20,509 nt of DNA, taken from NCBI GenBank assembly GCA_902489225.1, contig CABTZA010000012.1, forward strand, positions 1-20,509, read 5' to 3'. This document shows positions 7,478 through 14,353 of this stretch, piece by piece. Under the pieces are notes generated by a model that worked only from the letters and a program-made list of their open reading frames with translations, was not told where the DNA came from and did not search any database. The stretch is from an uncultured Collinsella sp. Lineage in GTDB: Bacteria > Actinomycetota > Coriobacteriia > Coriobacteriales > Coriobacteriaceae. Every line of letters begins with the position of its first letter. Positions within the stretch are counted from its first letter, which is position 1. Both the position numbers and the translations under genes were made by a program.

Positions 7478-7489
7478 GCTTCCTCCCAT

Positions 7490-7503
7490 CAAACACATGT
7501 TCT
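7490..7503 (-). promoter_or_regulatory. Second, weaker LexA (SOS) box
   Basis: On the minus strand the bases read AGAACATGTGTTTG, two mismatches from CGAAC-N4-GTTCG. Its centre is 17 bases from that of the stronger box, and it lies in the untranslated leader of the polymerase gene. Confidence 0.55.
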
Positions 7504-7506
7504 TAT

Positions 7507-7520
7507 CGAATACATGTTCG
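7507..7520 (-). promoter_or_regulatory. LexA (SOS) box of the polymerase operon
   Basis: CGAACATGTATTCG on the minus strand matches the Gram-positive SOS box CGAAC-N4-GTTCG with one mismatch, and flanking bases extend the palindrome to ATCGAA...TTCGAT. It begins directly after the -10 box, so bound LexA would block the transcription start. Confidence 0.75.
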
Positions 7521-7549
7521 ATAATACCCGCTTGCGCGGACATCGTCAA
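7521..7549 (-). promoter_or_regulatory. Strong promoter of the polymerase-YolD operon
   Basis: On the minus strand TTGACG (7544-7549) and TATTAT (7521-7526) are 17 bases apart, close to the sigma-70 consensus. Transcription would start near 7514, within the LexA box. Confidence 0.8.
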
Positions 7550-7699
7550 AACCTGTCCCTCTTTGGCGGGTATGGTCGTGCGGTTGCATCGGGTTTTTAA
7601 CGCAGCTCTAAAGAGCGCGAAACAGCTCGGAAAACCTCGCTTCGTAGCATGAGCCTAACGATTGATACCGCCTATACGCACGGAAGGATTGTGGGGATA

Positions 7700-8224
7700 A
7701 TGGTCAACTATGGGTTTGGTATGCCGACGCGCTTGGTTGCGGATGGGGATGTGGCTCGCTGGTGCGGGCGATTGGTTGCCCACTATGGCGGCACCAAGGC
7801 ACTGGTCGTGCTGGGAGGCGACAAGCACACGCGTGATGAGCTCGTTTCGGCGGCGCTGGGCTCGCTCGATCGCGCCCTGCTCGAGCGCGTGCTTTTCCGC
7901 TGCGGTCTGGTCGGGGGCGACGGGGGAGACGAGCTGATCGACGAAGCCGTGGCCTTGGCGACCGACGAAGGCGTGGACTTTGTCCTGGCGATCGGCGATG
8001 CCGATACTGCCGGCTTTGCGCGCGAGCTCGCCCGTCGTATGGCGGCGCTCGATGCCGGTGAGGACGGCTTTGTGCCTTATGGATGCATCGTCTCCGAGGG
8101 AAAAGTGCCCGCCGTTGTGGGTGCCGGCGAGGTTCCCGTTTTCGCCATTATCGCGCCCGAACTGCTGGAGGGCATTGGGTCTCCTCTGCGTGAGTTGCTC
8201 GGCAGCGTGTGCGCAGCGGCCTAA
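7700..8224 (+). CDS. Stand-alone N-terminal domain of iron-alcohol-dehydrogenase type
   Basis: A 174-residue protein resembling only the nucleotide-binding half of iron-containing alcohol dehydrogenases, which usually have about 390 residues. FGMPTRLV, then GGTKALVVLGGDK and DELIDEAVALATDEGVDFVLAIGDAD, follow the family order. The cofactor motif GGGS is replaced by GDAD, and the whole C-terminal metal-binding helical domain is missing. A normal dehydrogenase reaction is therefore unlikely. It may be a decayed gene or a repurposed domain; the frame is intact and no C-terminal remnant follows. ATG 7700 fits the family N-terminus. ATG 7649 is an alternative without a ribosome binding site, and GTG 7691 lies close behind GGAAGG. 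Expression signals are weak. Confidence 0.6.
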   Translation: MVNYGFGMPTRLVADGDVARWCGRLVAHYGGTKALVVLGGDKHTRDELVSAALGSLDRALLERVLFRCGLVGGDGGDELIDEAVALATDEGVDFVLAIGDADTAGFARELARRMAALDAGEDGFVPYGCIVSEGKVPAVVGAGEVPVFAIIAPELLEGIGSPLRELLGSVCAAA

Positions 8225-8382
8225 TATTTGGCATAAAGGGATAGGTTATTTTTGATTGGTAAAGCGTTTGACCTGCCAAAATAAACCTGCCCCTTTTTGA
8301 TCGGTTGCCGTTTGGGGGCGGATTGGCAACGCTCGCTGATTACGGTCTTGACCTGCGTTAGAATAGGGGCATCTGATTATCC

Positions 8383-8404
8383 GGGCGCATGGAGGTATGC
8401 GCCC
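8383..8404 (+). promoter_or_regulatory. Leader hairpin with GGAGGT loop upstream of pgi
   Basis: GGGCGCAT (8383-8390) and ATGCGCCC (8397-8404) are a perfect 8-bp inverted repeat around the hexaloop GGAGGT, a Shine-Dalgarno-like sequence. It lies 20 bases before the pgi start and before the real ribosome binding site (GAGGAGG, 8412-8418). It may stabilise the mRNA or affect ribosome loading. A possible -10 box (TAGAAT, 8359-8364) lies just upstream, with no good -35. Confidence 0.45.
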
Positions 8405-8423
8405 GTATGTTGAGGAGGACTTT

Positions 8424-10118
8424 ATGGCAACTGTTGCCGCACCTATCGACGCTACGTCGACCGCCGCTTGGAAGGCGCTCGAGGCCCATCAGGAGAAGCT
8501 CGAGGCCGAGGGTATCGACCTCAAGGCTTGGTTCGCTGCCGATGCAGAGCGCGTGAACAAGCTGAGCTTTGACGCCGGTGACCTGCACTTCGATCTGTCG
8601 AAGAACCTGGTGACCGATGAGACCGTCAAGCTGCTGTGCGATCTTGCCCGCGAGGTGAAGCTCGAGGAGCGCCGCGACGCCATGTTCTCCGGCGAGCACA
8701 TCAACACCACCGAGGACCGCGCCGTCCTGCACACCGCGCTGCGCCGTCCGGCAAGCGAGAAAGGCCAGCTTATCGTCGACGGCCAGGATGTCGTCGCCGA
8801 CGTGCACGAGGTCCTCGATCGCATGTATGCCTTCGCCGAGCGCGTGCGCTCCGGTGAGTGGAAGGGCGTAACCGGCAAAAAGATCGAGCACCTGGTGTCC
8901 ATCGGCATCGGCGGCTCCGACCTGGGCCCGGTCATGGCCTACGAGGCCCTGCGTCCGTACGCCGACGCCGGTATCGACTGCCGCTACATCTCCAACATCG
9001 ACCCCAACGATCAGGCCGAGAAGCTCAAGGGTCTGGACCCCGAGACCACGCTCGTGATCATCGTCTCCAAGACCTTCACCACGCTTGAGACCCTCACCAA
9101 CGCCCGCGAGGTCAAGACCTGGATGCTCGAGCAGCTCAAGGCCCAGGGCGCTATCGACGGTTCCGATGAGCAGAACGCCGAGGCCGTGGCCAAGCACTTT
9201 GTCGCCGTTTCCACCGCACTCGAGAAGGTCGAGGCCTTCGGCATCGACCCCGCTAACGCTTTTGGTTTCTGGAACTGGGTCGGCGGCCGTTACTCTGTTG
9301 ACTCTGCTGTGGGTCTGTCGCTGATCGTCGTGCTCGGCCCCGAGCGCTTCCAGCAGTTCCTCGAGGGCTTCCATGCTATCGACGAGTACTTCTGCAACAC
9401 GCCGCTCGAGAACAACGCCGTCGCGCTGATGGGCTTGTTCAACGTCTGGTACGTCAACTTCTTCGGTTCCAAGAGCCACGCCGTGCTGCCGTACTGCCAG
9501 TACCTGCACCGTTTCCCGGCCTACCTGCAGCAGCTCACCATGGAGTCCAACGGCAAGCACGTCCGCTGGGACGGCAGCGCCGTGACCTCCGACACCGGTG
9601 AGATCTTCTGGGGCGAGCCCGGCACCAACGGCCAGCATGCCTTCTACCAGCTGCTGCACCAGGGCACCGTGGTGGTCCCGGCCGACTTTATCGCTTTCGC
9701 CAACACTGCCAACCCCGCAACCGACAGCGGTCAGGACGTGCACGAGCTGTTCCTGGGCAACTTCCTGGCCCAGACCAAGGCGCTCGCCTTTGGTAAGACA
9801 GCCGATGAGGTGCGCGCCGAGGGCACGCCCGAGCAGATCGTTCCGGCCCGCTGCTTTGAGGGCAACCGTCCGACGACCTCGATCTTCGGCGACACGCTGA
9901 CCCCGTTCGCGCTCGGCGAGCTCATCGCCCTGTACGAGCACATCGTGTTTGTCGAGGGTACGGTCTGGGGCATCGACTCCTACGACCAGTGGGGCGTTGA
10001 GCTGGGCAAGCAGCTTGCCAAGCAGATCACCCCTGCTTTCCACGACGATGCCGCCAAGGCCGAGCAGGACGCTTCGACCCAGGCGCTCATCGAGTTCTAC
10101 CGCGCTCACCGCAAGTAA
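8424..10118 (+). CDS. pgi: Glucose-6-phosphate isomerase
   Basis: Interconverts glucose 6-phosphate and fructose 6-phosphate in glycolysis and gluconeogenesis; cytoplasmic. At 564 residues it is the long form shared with E. coli and eukaryotes, not the short Bacillus form. Both SIS subdomains are visible: SIGIGGSDLGP and SKTFTTLET bind the sugar phosphate, and FGFWNWVGGRYS leads into the second half. Then come MESNGK, the catalytic Glu in GEPGTNGQHAF, the ring-opening His in LLHQG, and the Lys in YDQWGVELGKQ. ATG 8424 has GAGGAGG 5 bases upstream; an in-frame ATG at 8397 lies inside the leader hairpin and is not preferred. It is a single gene with its own terminator. Confidence 0.98.
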   Translation: MATVAAPIDATSTAAWKALEAHQEKLEAEGIDLKAWFAADAERVNKLSFDAGDLHFDLSKNLVTDETVKLLCDLAREVKLEERRDAMFSGEHINTTEDRAVLHTALRRPASEKGQLIVDGQDVVADVHEVLDRMYAFAERVRSGEWKGVTGKKIEHLVSIGIGGSDLGPVMAYEALRPYADAGIDCRYISNIDPNDQAEKLKGLDPETTLVIIVSKTFTTLETLTNAREVKTWMLEQLKAQGAIDGSDEQNAEAVAKHFVAVSTALEKVEAFGIDPANAFGFWNWVGGRYSVDSAVGLSLIVVLGPERFQQFLEGFHAIDEYFCNTPLENNAVALMGLFNVWYVNFFGSKSHAVLPYCQYLHRFPAYLQQLTMESNGKHVRWDGSAVTSDTGEIFWGEPGTNGQHAFYQLLHQGTVVVPADFIAFANTANPATDSGQDVHELFLGNFLAQTKALAFGKTADEVRAEGTPEQIVPARCFEGNRPTTSIFGDTLTPFALGELIALYEHIVFVEGTVWGIDSYDQWGVELGKQLAKQITPAFHDDAAKAEQDASTQALIEFYRAHRK

Positions 10119-10151
10119 TCTGCGCAGCTAAAGCTGACGCTTAGCAGGAAG

Positions 10152-10190
10152 GGGCCCGTATCCGTTGGGATACGGGCCCTTTTGCTGTTT
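10152..10190 (+). terminator. Rho-independent terminator of pgi
   Basis: GGGCCCGTATCC (10152-10163) pairs perfectly with GGATACGGGCCC (10168-10179) around a GTTG loop, followed by TTTTGCTGTTT. It starts 33 bases after the pgi stop. Confidence 0.92.
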
Positions 10191-10336
10191 AGATGGGGTG
10201 GAGCGCATCGACATGGCGCTCGGTGGCCGCTCTTGATTCACGACGCTCTTCGACGTTAGCAATATACTTCTACGGCTAATTTCATACCACTTACCGGAAG
10301 GCAAGTGCGCTACATGTTTTACGGGCGTACATTGAA

Positions 10337-10360
10337 CGTGGTTTTTCGCGCGAAACCACG
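10337..10360 (+). promoter_or_regulatory. Palindrome in the aldolase gene leader
   Basis: CGTGGTTT (10337-10344) and AAACCACG (10353-10360) form an 8-bp inverted repeat, with a second palindrome TTCGCGCGAA (10345-10354) nested in the centre. It lies 36 bases before the aldolase start and has no T-run, so it looks like an operator or leader structure rather than a terminator. The rest of 10191-10395 shows nothing I can support. Confidence 0.35.
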
Positions 10361-10395
10361 AATCGATTGCCAGTCCCGAACAGGGGAGGTCCAGC

Positions 10396-11070
10396 ATGAC
10401 CCTTGCCAAGCCCATCAATAAGCACATTGACTACATCGACGCGCCCGAGGACACGTTCGAACAATATGTCGAGAAGGCGCTGAAGTATGACTTCCGTTGC
10501 GTGTTTGCGAATCTGCAGGAATATGCGACGGGTCGCGCCATGCTCGAGGGTTCTGACATCATCCTTGCCGGCGCTATCGACTTTCCCCAGGGAACGATGA
10601 CGCTTGAGGAAAAACTCGCGAGGTTCGAAGAGTATGCCGCATGCGGCTTTACCGAGATCGATTACGTGTTGAACCAGGAATCGGTTGAGAACCGTGACTT
10701 TGGCGCCATCGAGCACGAGATGACTGCGATCGCCGATTTTTGCCGTGAGCGCGGTATCACCGATAAGGTAATCGTCGAGATGTGCAAGCTGGATGGCGAT
10801 GACGCCGCCAAGCGTCGCGTGTGCGAAATTGCCCTTGAGGCTAAGCCGGGCTTTCTTAAGACGTCGACCGGCAGAAGCTTTGGCGGCGCCAAACTCCAAG
10901 ATGTGCAGCTGATGCGTGAGGTGCTTGGCGACGCCGTGGCAATCAAGGCGGCTGGCGGCATCCACAACTACGAGGAGGCTCTCGCATTTATCGAGGCGGG
11001 TGCCAGCGCGCTGGGCGCCTCGGCAGGCATCGCAATCGTCGAGGGCGCACCGGAAGACGAGCGCCGCTAG
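10396..11070 (+). CDS. deoC: Deoxyribose-phosphate-aldolase-like enzyme (DeoC/LacD fold)
   Basis: A 224-residue class I aldolase. DeoC cleaves 2-deoxyribose 5-phosphate to glyceraldehyde 3-phosphate and acetaldehyde in deoxynucleoside breakdown. The Schiff-base Lys155 in GFLKTSTGRS, the second Lys184 in AIKAAGGIH and Asp89 in EIDYVLN match the known active site. The N-terminus (HIDYIDAPED) is diverged from the usual DHTLLKP motif, so another short-chain aldolase substrate is possible. ATG 10396 follows AGGGGAGG with 6 bases between. No other nucleoside gene is adjacent. Its TAG stop overlaps the stop of the convergent ATPase gene, with no terminator between. Confidence 0.87.
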   Translation: MTLAKPINKHIDYIDAPEDTFEQYVEKALKYDFRCVFANLQEYATGRAMLEGSDIILAGAIDFPQGTMTLEEKLARFEEYAACGFTEIDYVLNQESVENRDFGAIEHEMTAIADFCRERGITDKVIVEMCKLDGDDAAKRRVCEIALEAKPGFLKTSTGRSFGGAKLQDVQLMREVLGDAVAIKAAGGIHNYEEALAFIEAGASALGASAGIAIVEGAPEDERR

Positions 11071-12362
11071 CGTGAGGGTTCAATCTGAGCGTTTTGGGCT
11101 TCGGGGAGTTCTACATAGAGCGGGTGGTCCTCGAGCCTAAAGCGCTCAACTTGTTGTGGGGCGTGGCCGCGGACGAAGAGCCAGGAACGGTCGACGGGCG
11201 TTGCCATGAGCGTACTGGGCAGCACGTCGGCACGCTCGGAAAAGACGCGGGCGCTCTCGGGGTCCTGAAAGGCTAGTACGAGCTGCGTGTCGCAGTTGCC
11301 CATGATGGAGCGGGCTCGTGCCTCGCCATAGAGTGCGTCGAGCTGGTTTGTTGACTGCAGCAGTAGGGTTGCCCAGATCTCGCGGCTGCGGATGATGGAC
11401 AGAACGTTATCGATTTGCGGTATCTGCAGGTTGGCAAAGTCGTCGAGCATAAATCGAACCGGTATCGCAAGGCGACCGTCGGGCTGCGCGTCGGCGTAGC
11501 GGATGAGTCCCGCGAAGGCCTGCGTTACAAACAGGTTGGTGAGCGGATCGAGGCTACGGTCGAGATCGCTGACGGTGACGAAGAGCGCTCGACGCTCGCA
11601 TCCCAGAGCCGCGAAATCGATCTGATTCGCATCGGTGTACAGACGGCGTGCACCATCAAAGCCCAGGCACATGACCTTTTCGGCAAGGATGCCCATGATG
11701 CTCGCATGCATCTTTTCGGCCGTGATGGTGGGGGAGTAGCGCCGCCAGAGCGAGAGCGCATAGCTTGTGGAGTCGGTGGTCTGCAGGTCGTCGAAGAGGC
11801 GTGCCGTGGCGCGGTCTTGGAGATGTTCGCAAAGGTCGATCACCGATGAAAACGTCTGCTCCTCCACGGGCAGCTGCTCACACACATAGGCGATCAGGCA
11901 GGAAAGCAGGTTGGCTGCTGCATGGTCCCAAAACGGCTGGGCTTGGTCCTCGACGGGACAGATGGCCTTGGCGACTGAGATGATGTCCTGTTGGTTGGGC
12001 TTGCCGTCTTTGGTGCGGCGGATGTGGTTGAGCGGGTTGTAGCCGCATTGCTCGACGTCCTTGGGCATGGTGGCCGTATCGTCAAGATCGGCAAAGTTGA
12101 GGCGCTGCACACGATAGCCGTGCGCGGCAAGCACGGGTCCGACTTCGCGGCAAAGCGTCCCTTTAGTGTCGAGCACGATATAGCTCGCATTCATCTGCAG
12201 CAGGTTGGGCTTAAGAACGTTGCGGGTCTTGCCGGCGCCCGAAGGCCCGATTACGAGCATATTGTTGTTGAGGCCCGTTTGACGCGTATCACACGAGAGT
12301 GCGTGGGCTTGCGCAAGGATGGTGGGGGCCGGGGCATGCAGGGCTGTGTTGAGGTTAGACAT
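11067..12362 (-). CDS. Short VirD4/TraG-type ATPase without membrane anchor
   Basis: A 431-residue P-loop ATPase related to type IV coupling proteins, which pump DNA or protein in conjugation. The match starts at once with NNNMLVIGPSGAGKTR (Walker A 39-46), then KPNLLQMNASYIVLDTKG and CGYNPLNHIR. Walker B is FMLDDFAN (304-311), where the family usually has LDEFAN, followed by QIPQIDN and the LLQSTNQL motif (334-341). The two N-terminal membrane helices and about 100 residues found in classical VirD4/TraG are absent, so the protein should be cytosolic. ATG 12362 has AAGGAG 7 bases upstream and overlaps the stop of the ClpP-like gene by 8 bases (ATGTCTAA). No relaxase or mating-pore gene is nearby. 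Its substrate is unknown. Confidence 0.85.
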   Translation of the reverse strand: MSNLNTALHAPAPTILAQAHALSCDTRQTGLNNNMLVIGPSGAGKTRNVLKPNLLQMNASYIVLDTKGTLCREVGPVLAAHGYRVQRLNFADLDDTATMPKDVEQCGYNPLNHIRRTKDGKPNQQDIISVAKAICPVEDQAQPFWDHAAANLLSCLIAYVCEQLPVEEQTFSSVIDLCEHLQDRATARLFDDLQTTDSTSYALSLWRRYSPTITAEKMHASIMGILAEKVMCLGFDGARRLYTDANQIDFAALGCERRALFVTVSDLDRSLDPLTNLFVTQAFAGLIRYADAQPDGRLAIPVRFMLDDFANLQIPQIDNVLSIIRSREIWATLLLQSTNQLDALYGEARARSIMGNCDTQLVLAFQDPESARVFSERADVLPSTLMATPVDRSWLFVRGHAPQQVERFRLEDHPLYVELPEAQNAQIEPSR

Positions 12363-12972
12363 GGGCGGTCTCCTTGGTGGAGGTGAGAATGCCGTGGGCA
12401 AAGCCGAGCTCGACGGCGCGCTCGGCCGAAAGGTACGTATCCTTTGCCGTGAGTGTTTGGATACGCTTGGCCGAAAGGCCGCTGCGATCAGACAGGATTT
12501 GCGTCAGGGCCTTGCGGGTCTGCATGAGACGCCGGCTTGTTTCCTGGAGTGCTAGGGCCGAGCCCCCAGCTCCTTGCGGGATGAGCGGGTCGTGAATCAT
12601 GAGTTCTGCATGGGGCGCCATACGGCGCTCGTCGCCACCCATGAAGATGATGGCGCCCATAGAGGCCGCAAACTCCAGGCAGACGGTGTGGATGGGGCAC
12701 GGCGAGAGGCGCATGGTGTCGTAGATGGCGAGGCCGGCGCGCACGCTGCCGCCGGGGCTGGCAACAAAGACCGTGATGGGGGCCGTGGGGTCTGCGGCCT
12801 CGAGCAGACGAATCTGCTGGCACAGATCGTGTGCCATCGCACTGTTGATGTCGCCCACGACGGAAAGCTCACGTCGGGCGAGCATCTCGTCGTAGACGGA
12901 AGTGAGCGTTATGCCACGAGCCGACTCGCGCATCGTGAGCGGGCTGATGACAGGGGTCTGAGTGGTGTCCAT
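12355..12972 (-). CDS. ClpP-like serine protease, divergent paralogue
   Basis: A 205-residue ClpP-type peptidase. Alignment by eye with S. aureus ClpP keeps the full triad: Ser104 in EFAASMGA, His127 in LMIHDP and Asp178 in AKDTYLSAE. The oxyanion segment ASPGGSVRAGLAIYDTM is also kept. Catalysis is therefore expected, unlike in many ClpP-like inactive relatives. It is diverged elsewhere and does not look like the housekeeping ClpP. No Clp ATPase gene is beside it; the downstream, translationally coupled gene is a VirD4-like ATPase, which could be a partner (inference). ATG 12972 is preceded by AAAGGAA. A phage-type head protease is an alternative, but no phage gene is seen. The upstream gene ends 55 bases before it. 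Confidence 0.85.
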   Translation of the reverse strand: MDTTQTPVISPLTMRESARGITLTSVYDEMLARRELSVVGDINSAMAHDLCQQIRLLEAADPTAPITVFVASPGGSVRAGLAIYDTMRLSPCPIHTVCLEFAASMGAIIFMGGDERRMAPHAELMIHDPLIPQGAGGSALALQETSRRLMQTRKALTQILSDRSGLSAKRIQTLTAKDTYLSAERAVELGFAHGILTSTKETAHV

Positions 12973-13027
12973 GAAGGTTCCTTTCTTAACGTAGGACGAG
13001 GTTCTATTAGGGTTGGTGAAGCTGGCG

Positions 13028-13927
13028 CTAAAGCTCAAGGGCTCGATCGAGCCTGCGCTCAAGCTCCGTTGTAACTTTGCGGTCGGCGGCTTTTGCCAGC
13101 GACTCGTCGAATGCGCCAAGTCGTATCAGCGTGGCAATGGGCGCGGTGTAGGCAAGGTGCAGCTGGCGCTCGAGATCATCGGGAAATTCGTTGGGGTCGT
13201 AGCGCTTCTGGTAGAAGTGAACGATGCTTCGGCTCATCTCCCATTCATCGCGGTAGCGCTCGAACTGCCGCTGCTGGATATCGATAATCCGGACTGTCTG
13301 GGTGCGAAGGCCAACAGGCGCCAATGCTCGATAACCGTCGAAGAGACGATTGAGGCTGAGTATGCGGAGCATGTCGATAAGGGTGCGAACCGTCGTCGGG
13401 CCGGCCTGGAATCGGGCGGTTGCGCGGTTGTAACGTTCGCGGTCGAGCACCATGATGCTGGGTGGTCCCGATGGGTCTGCCGTATCGTCCTGCCCGCAGT
13501 TTGCCTGCTGGTGCCGCGCCTCCAAGGCGTTGAGACCCATGGCGAGGTCGTGAATGGGAAGCGTCAGAGCGTTTTGCAGATCGTATCGATGATCCATCAA
13601 TGTCATCCGCGTCTCGTCGTCCATGTCGAGTCGCAACTTGGTATCGAGTGCCGTGATCATATGCGCTAGATGGCCCATGGTATACGGGCCGTCGGTCTTG
13701 CCGTGGGGTCCGAGATAAGGGTCGGTCAGCTCACGGACGGCCGAATCGTCCATGATCTCGGCACAGCGATTCGCCGAAAACTCGTGGTTACTTAGAGCCT
13801 CGTCGATGGACAGCAAGGCGAAGTTTGCAATCGTGGCAGCGGCGAAGCTGGCGTCGTAGCCACCGTGTAGGGCGCGGTCGATGCGGGCCTGGAGGACGGT
13901 GCCGGCGGTTTGGGGATGGGTGTTCAT
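13028..13927 (-). CDS. Unrecognised, probably helical protein heading the ClpP/VirD4-like operon
   Basis: A 299-residue soluble protein that I do not recognise. There is no signal peptide, membrane helix or cysteine motif. Most of it looks alpha-helical and charged. The first half (about 1-135) ends with IHDLAMGLNALEARHQ. A low-complexity linker (about 141-157, Asp/Pro/Gly-rich) joins it to a second half with RTLIDMLRILSLNRLFDGYR and a tail rich in Arg and Glu (ELERRLDRALEL). The ATG at 13927 follows GGAAA. It is the first gene of the three-gene minus-strand operon, with a 55-base gap to the ClpP-like gene, so a substrate, adaptor or regulator role for that pair is possible but unproven. Codon use looks like its neighbours. 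Confidence 0.75.
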   Translation of the reverse strand: MNTHPQTAGTVLQARIDRALHGGYDASFAAATIANFALLSIDEALSNHEFSANRCAEIMDDSAVRELTDPYLGPHGKTDGPYTMGHLAHMITALDTKLRLDMDDETRMTLMDHRYDLQNALTLPIHDLAMGLNALEARHQQANCGQDDTADPSGPPSIMVLDRERYNRATARFQAGPTTVRTLIDMLRILSLNRLFDGYRALAPVGLRTQTVRIIDIQQRQFERYRDEWEMSRSIVHFYQKRYDPNEFPDDLERQLHLAYTAPIATLIRLGAFDESLAKAADRKVTTELERRLDRALEL

Positions 13928-14353
13928 GGCGTTTCCAATCTGTGATGTGCTTGCTTGCGAGTGATGTGCTGGGTGTCGTTGGTGATGTGCTTGCGGTTCT
14001 TGATGTGCTGGATTGGGTGCTATGGGGCCAATATGCTCGAAGGACGTTTGCCGGGTGATGGGCGTGCTCCGTGCTTAGACGGGACAGCTGACGTTAGCGA
14101 GCGCCTCGGGCGGTCTTGCTCCGTTATTTAGTTGTCGATAAAAGATGCTTGGTGTTCATATGCCGATCTTCTTTCTCTTACACGCTGAAAACTGAAACTG
14201 AATATGCTCGATCAAATGGTGACCAACGTTGCGGTCATCTTTAACTTAATCAGGCTCCAGCGATTTGGCAAGTATCTTTTTCAAAAATGTTCTTCGGGGG
14301 ATGCTCGGCTCGGATATGATGGTGCGCGGCAAACTCAATGCAGGGAGGCATAT
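13928..14353. other. Divergent 426-bp intergenic region
   Basis: This gap separates the minus-strand ClpP/VirD4-like operon from the plus-strand HAD gene. Apart from the four direct repeats, I see no gene, tRNA or convincing promoter. TATGAT (14314-14319) is a possible -10 box for the HAD gene without a good -35. Short frames here lack ribosome binding sites. Confidence 0.55.
13943..14011. repeat. Four direct repeats TGATGTGCTKG in front of the ClpP/VirD4-like operon
   Basis: Copies start at 13943, 13962, 13983 and 14001, so spacing is 19, 21 and 18 bases, about two helical turns. Copies 1 and 3 read TGATGTGCTTG, copies 2 and 4 TGATGTGCTGG, which makes two tandem units of about 40 bases. They lie 16-84 bases upstream of the operon start codon and could be binding sites for a regulator. 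Confidence 0.55.

Noticed and set aside
8268..8356. TTGACCTGC twice (8268-8276 and 8348-8356) before pgi, as two -35 boxes
   Set aside because: No -10 box lies at a normal distance from either copy, so I did not call promoters there.
8358..10109. 583-codon open frame on the minus strand across pgi
   Set aside because: It mirrors the codon pattern of the GC-rich pgi gene, is low in complexity (Val/Gly/Leu runs), has no ribosome binding site and no family motif.
11067..13927. Integrative conjugative element or prophage
   Set aside because: Only a VirD4-like ATPase and a ClpP-like protease hint at this. No integrase, relaxase, mating, capsid or tRNA attachment site is present, and flanks are ordinary chromosomal genes.
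14038..14140. Short plus-strand frame of about 32 codons in the intergenic region
   Set aside because: No ribosome binding site and no recognisable sequence; too short to support.
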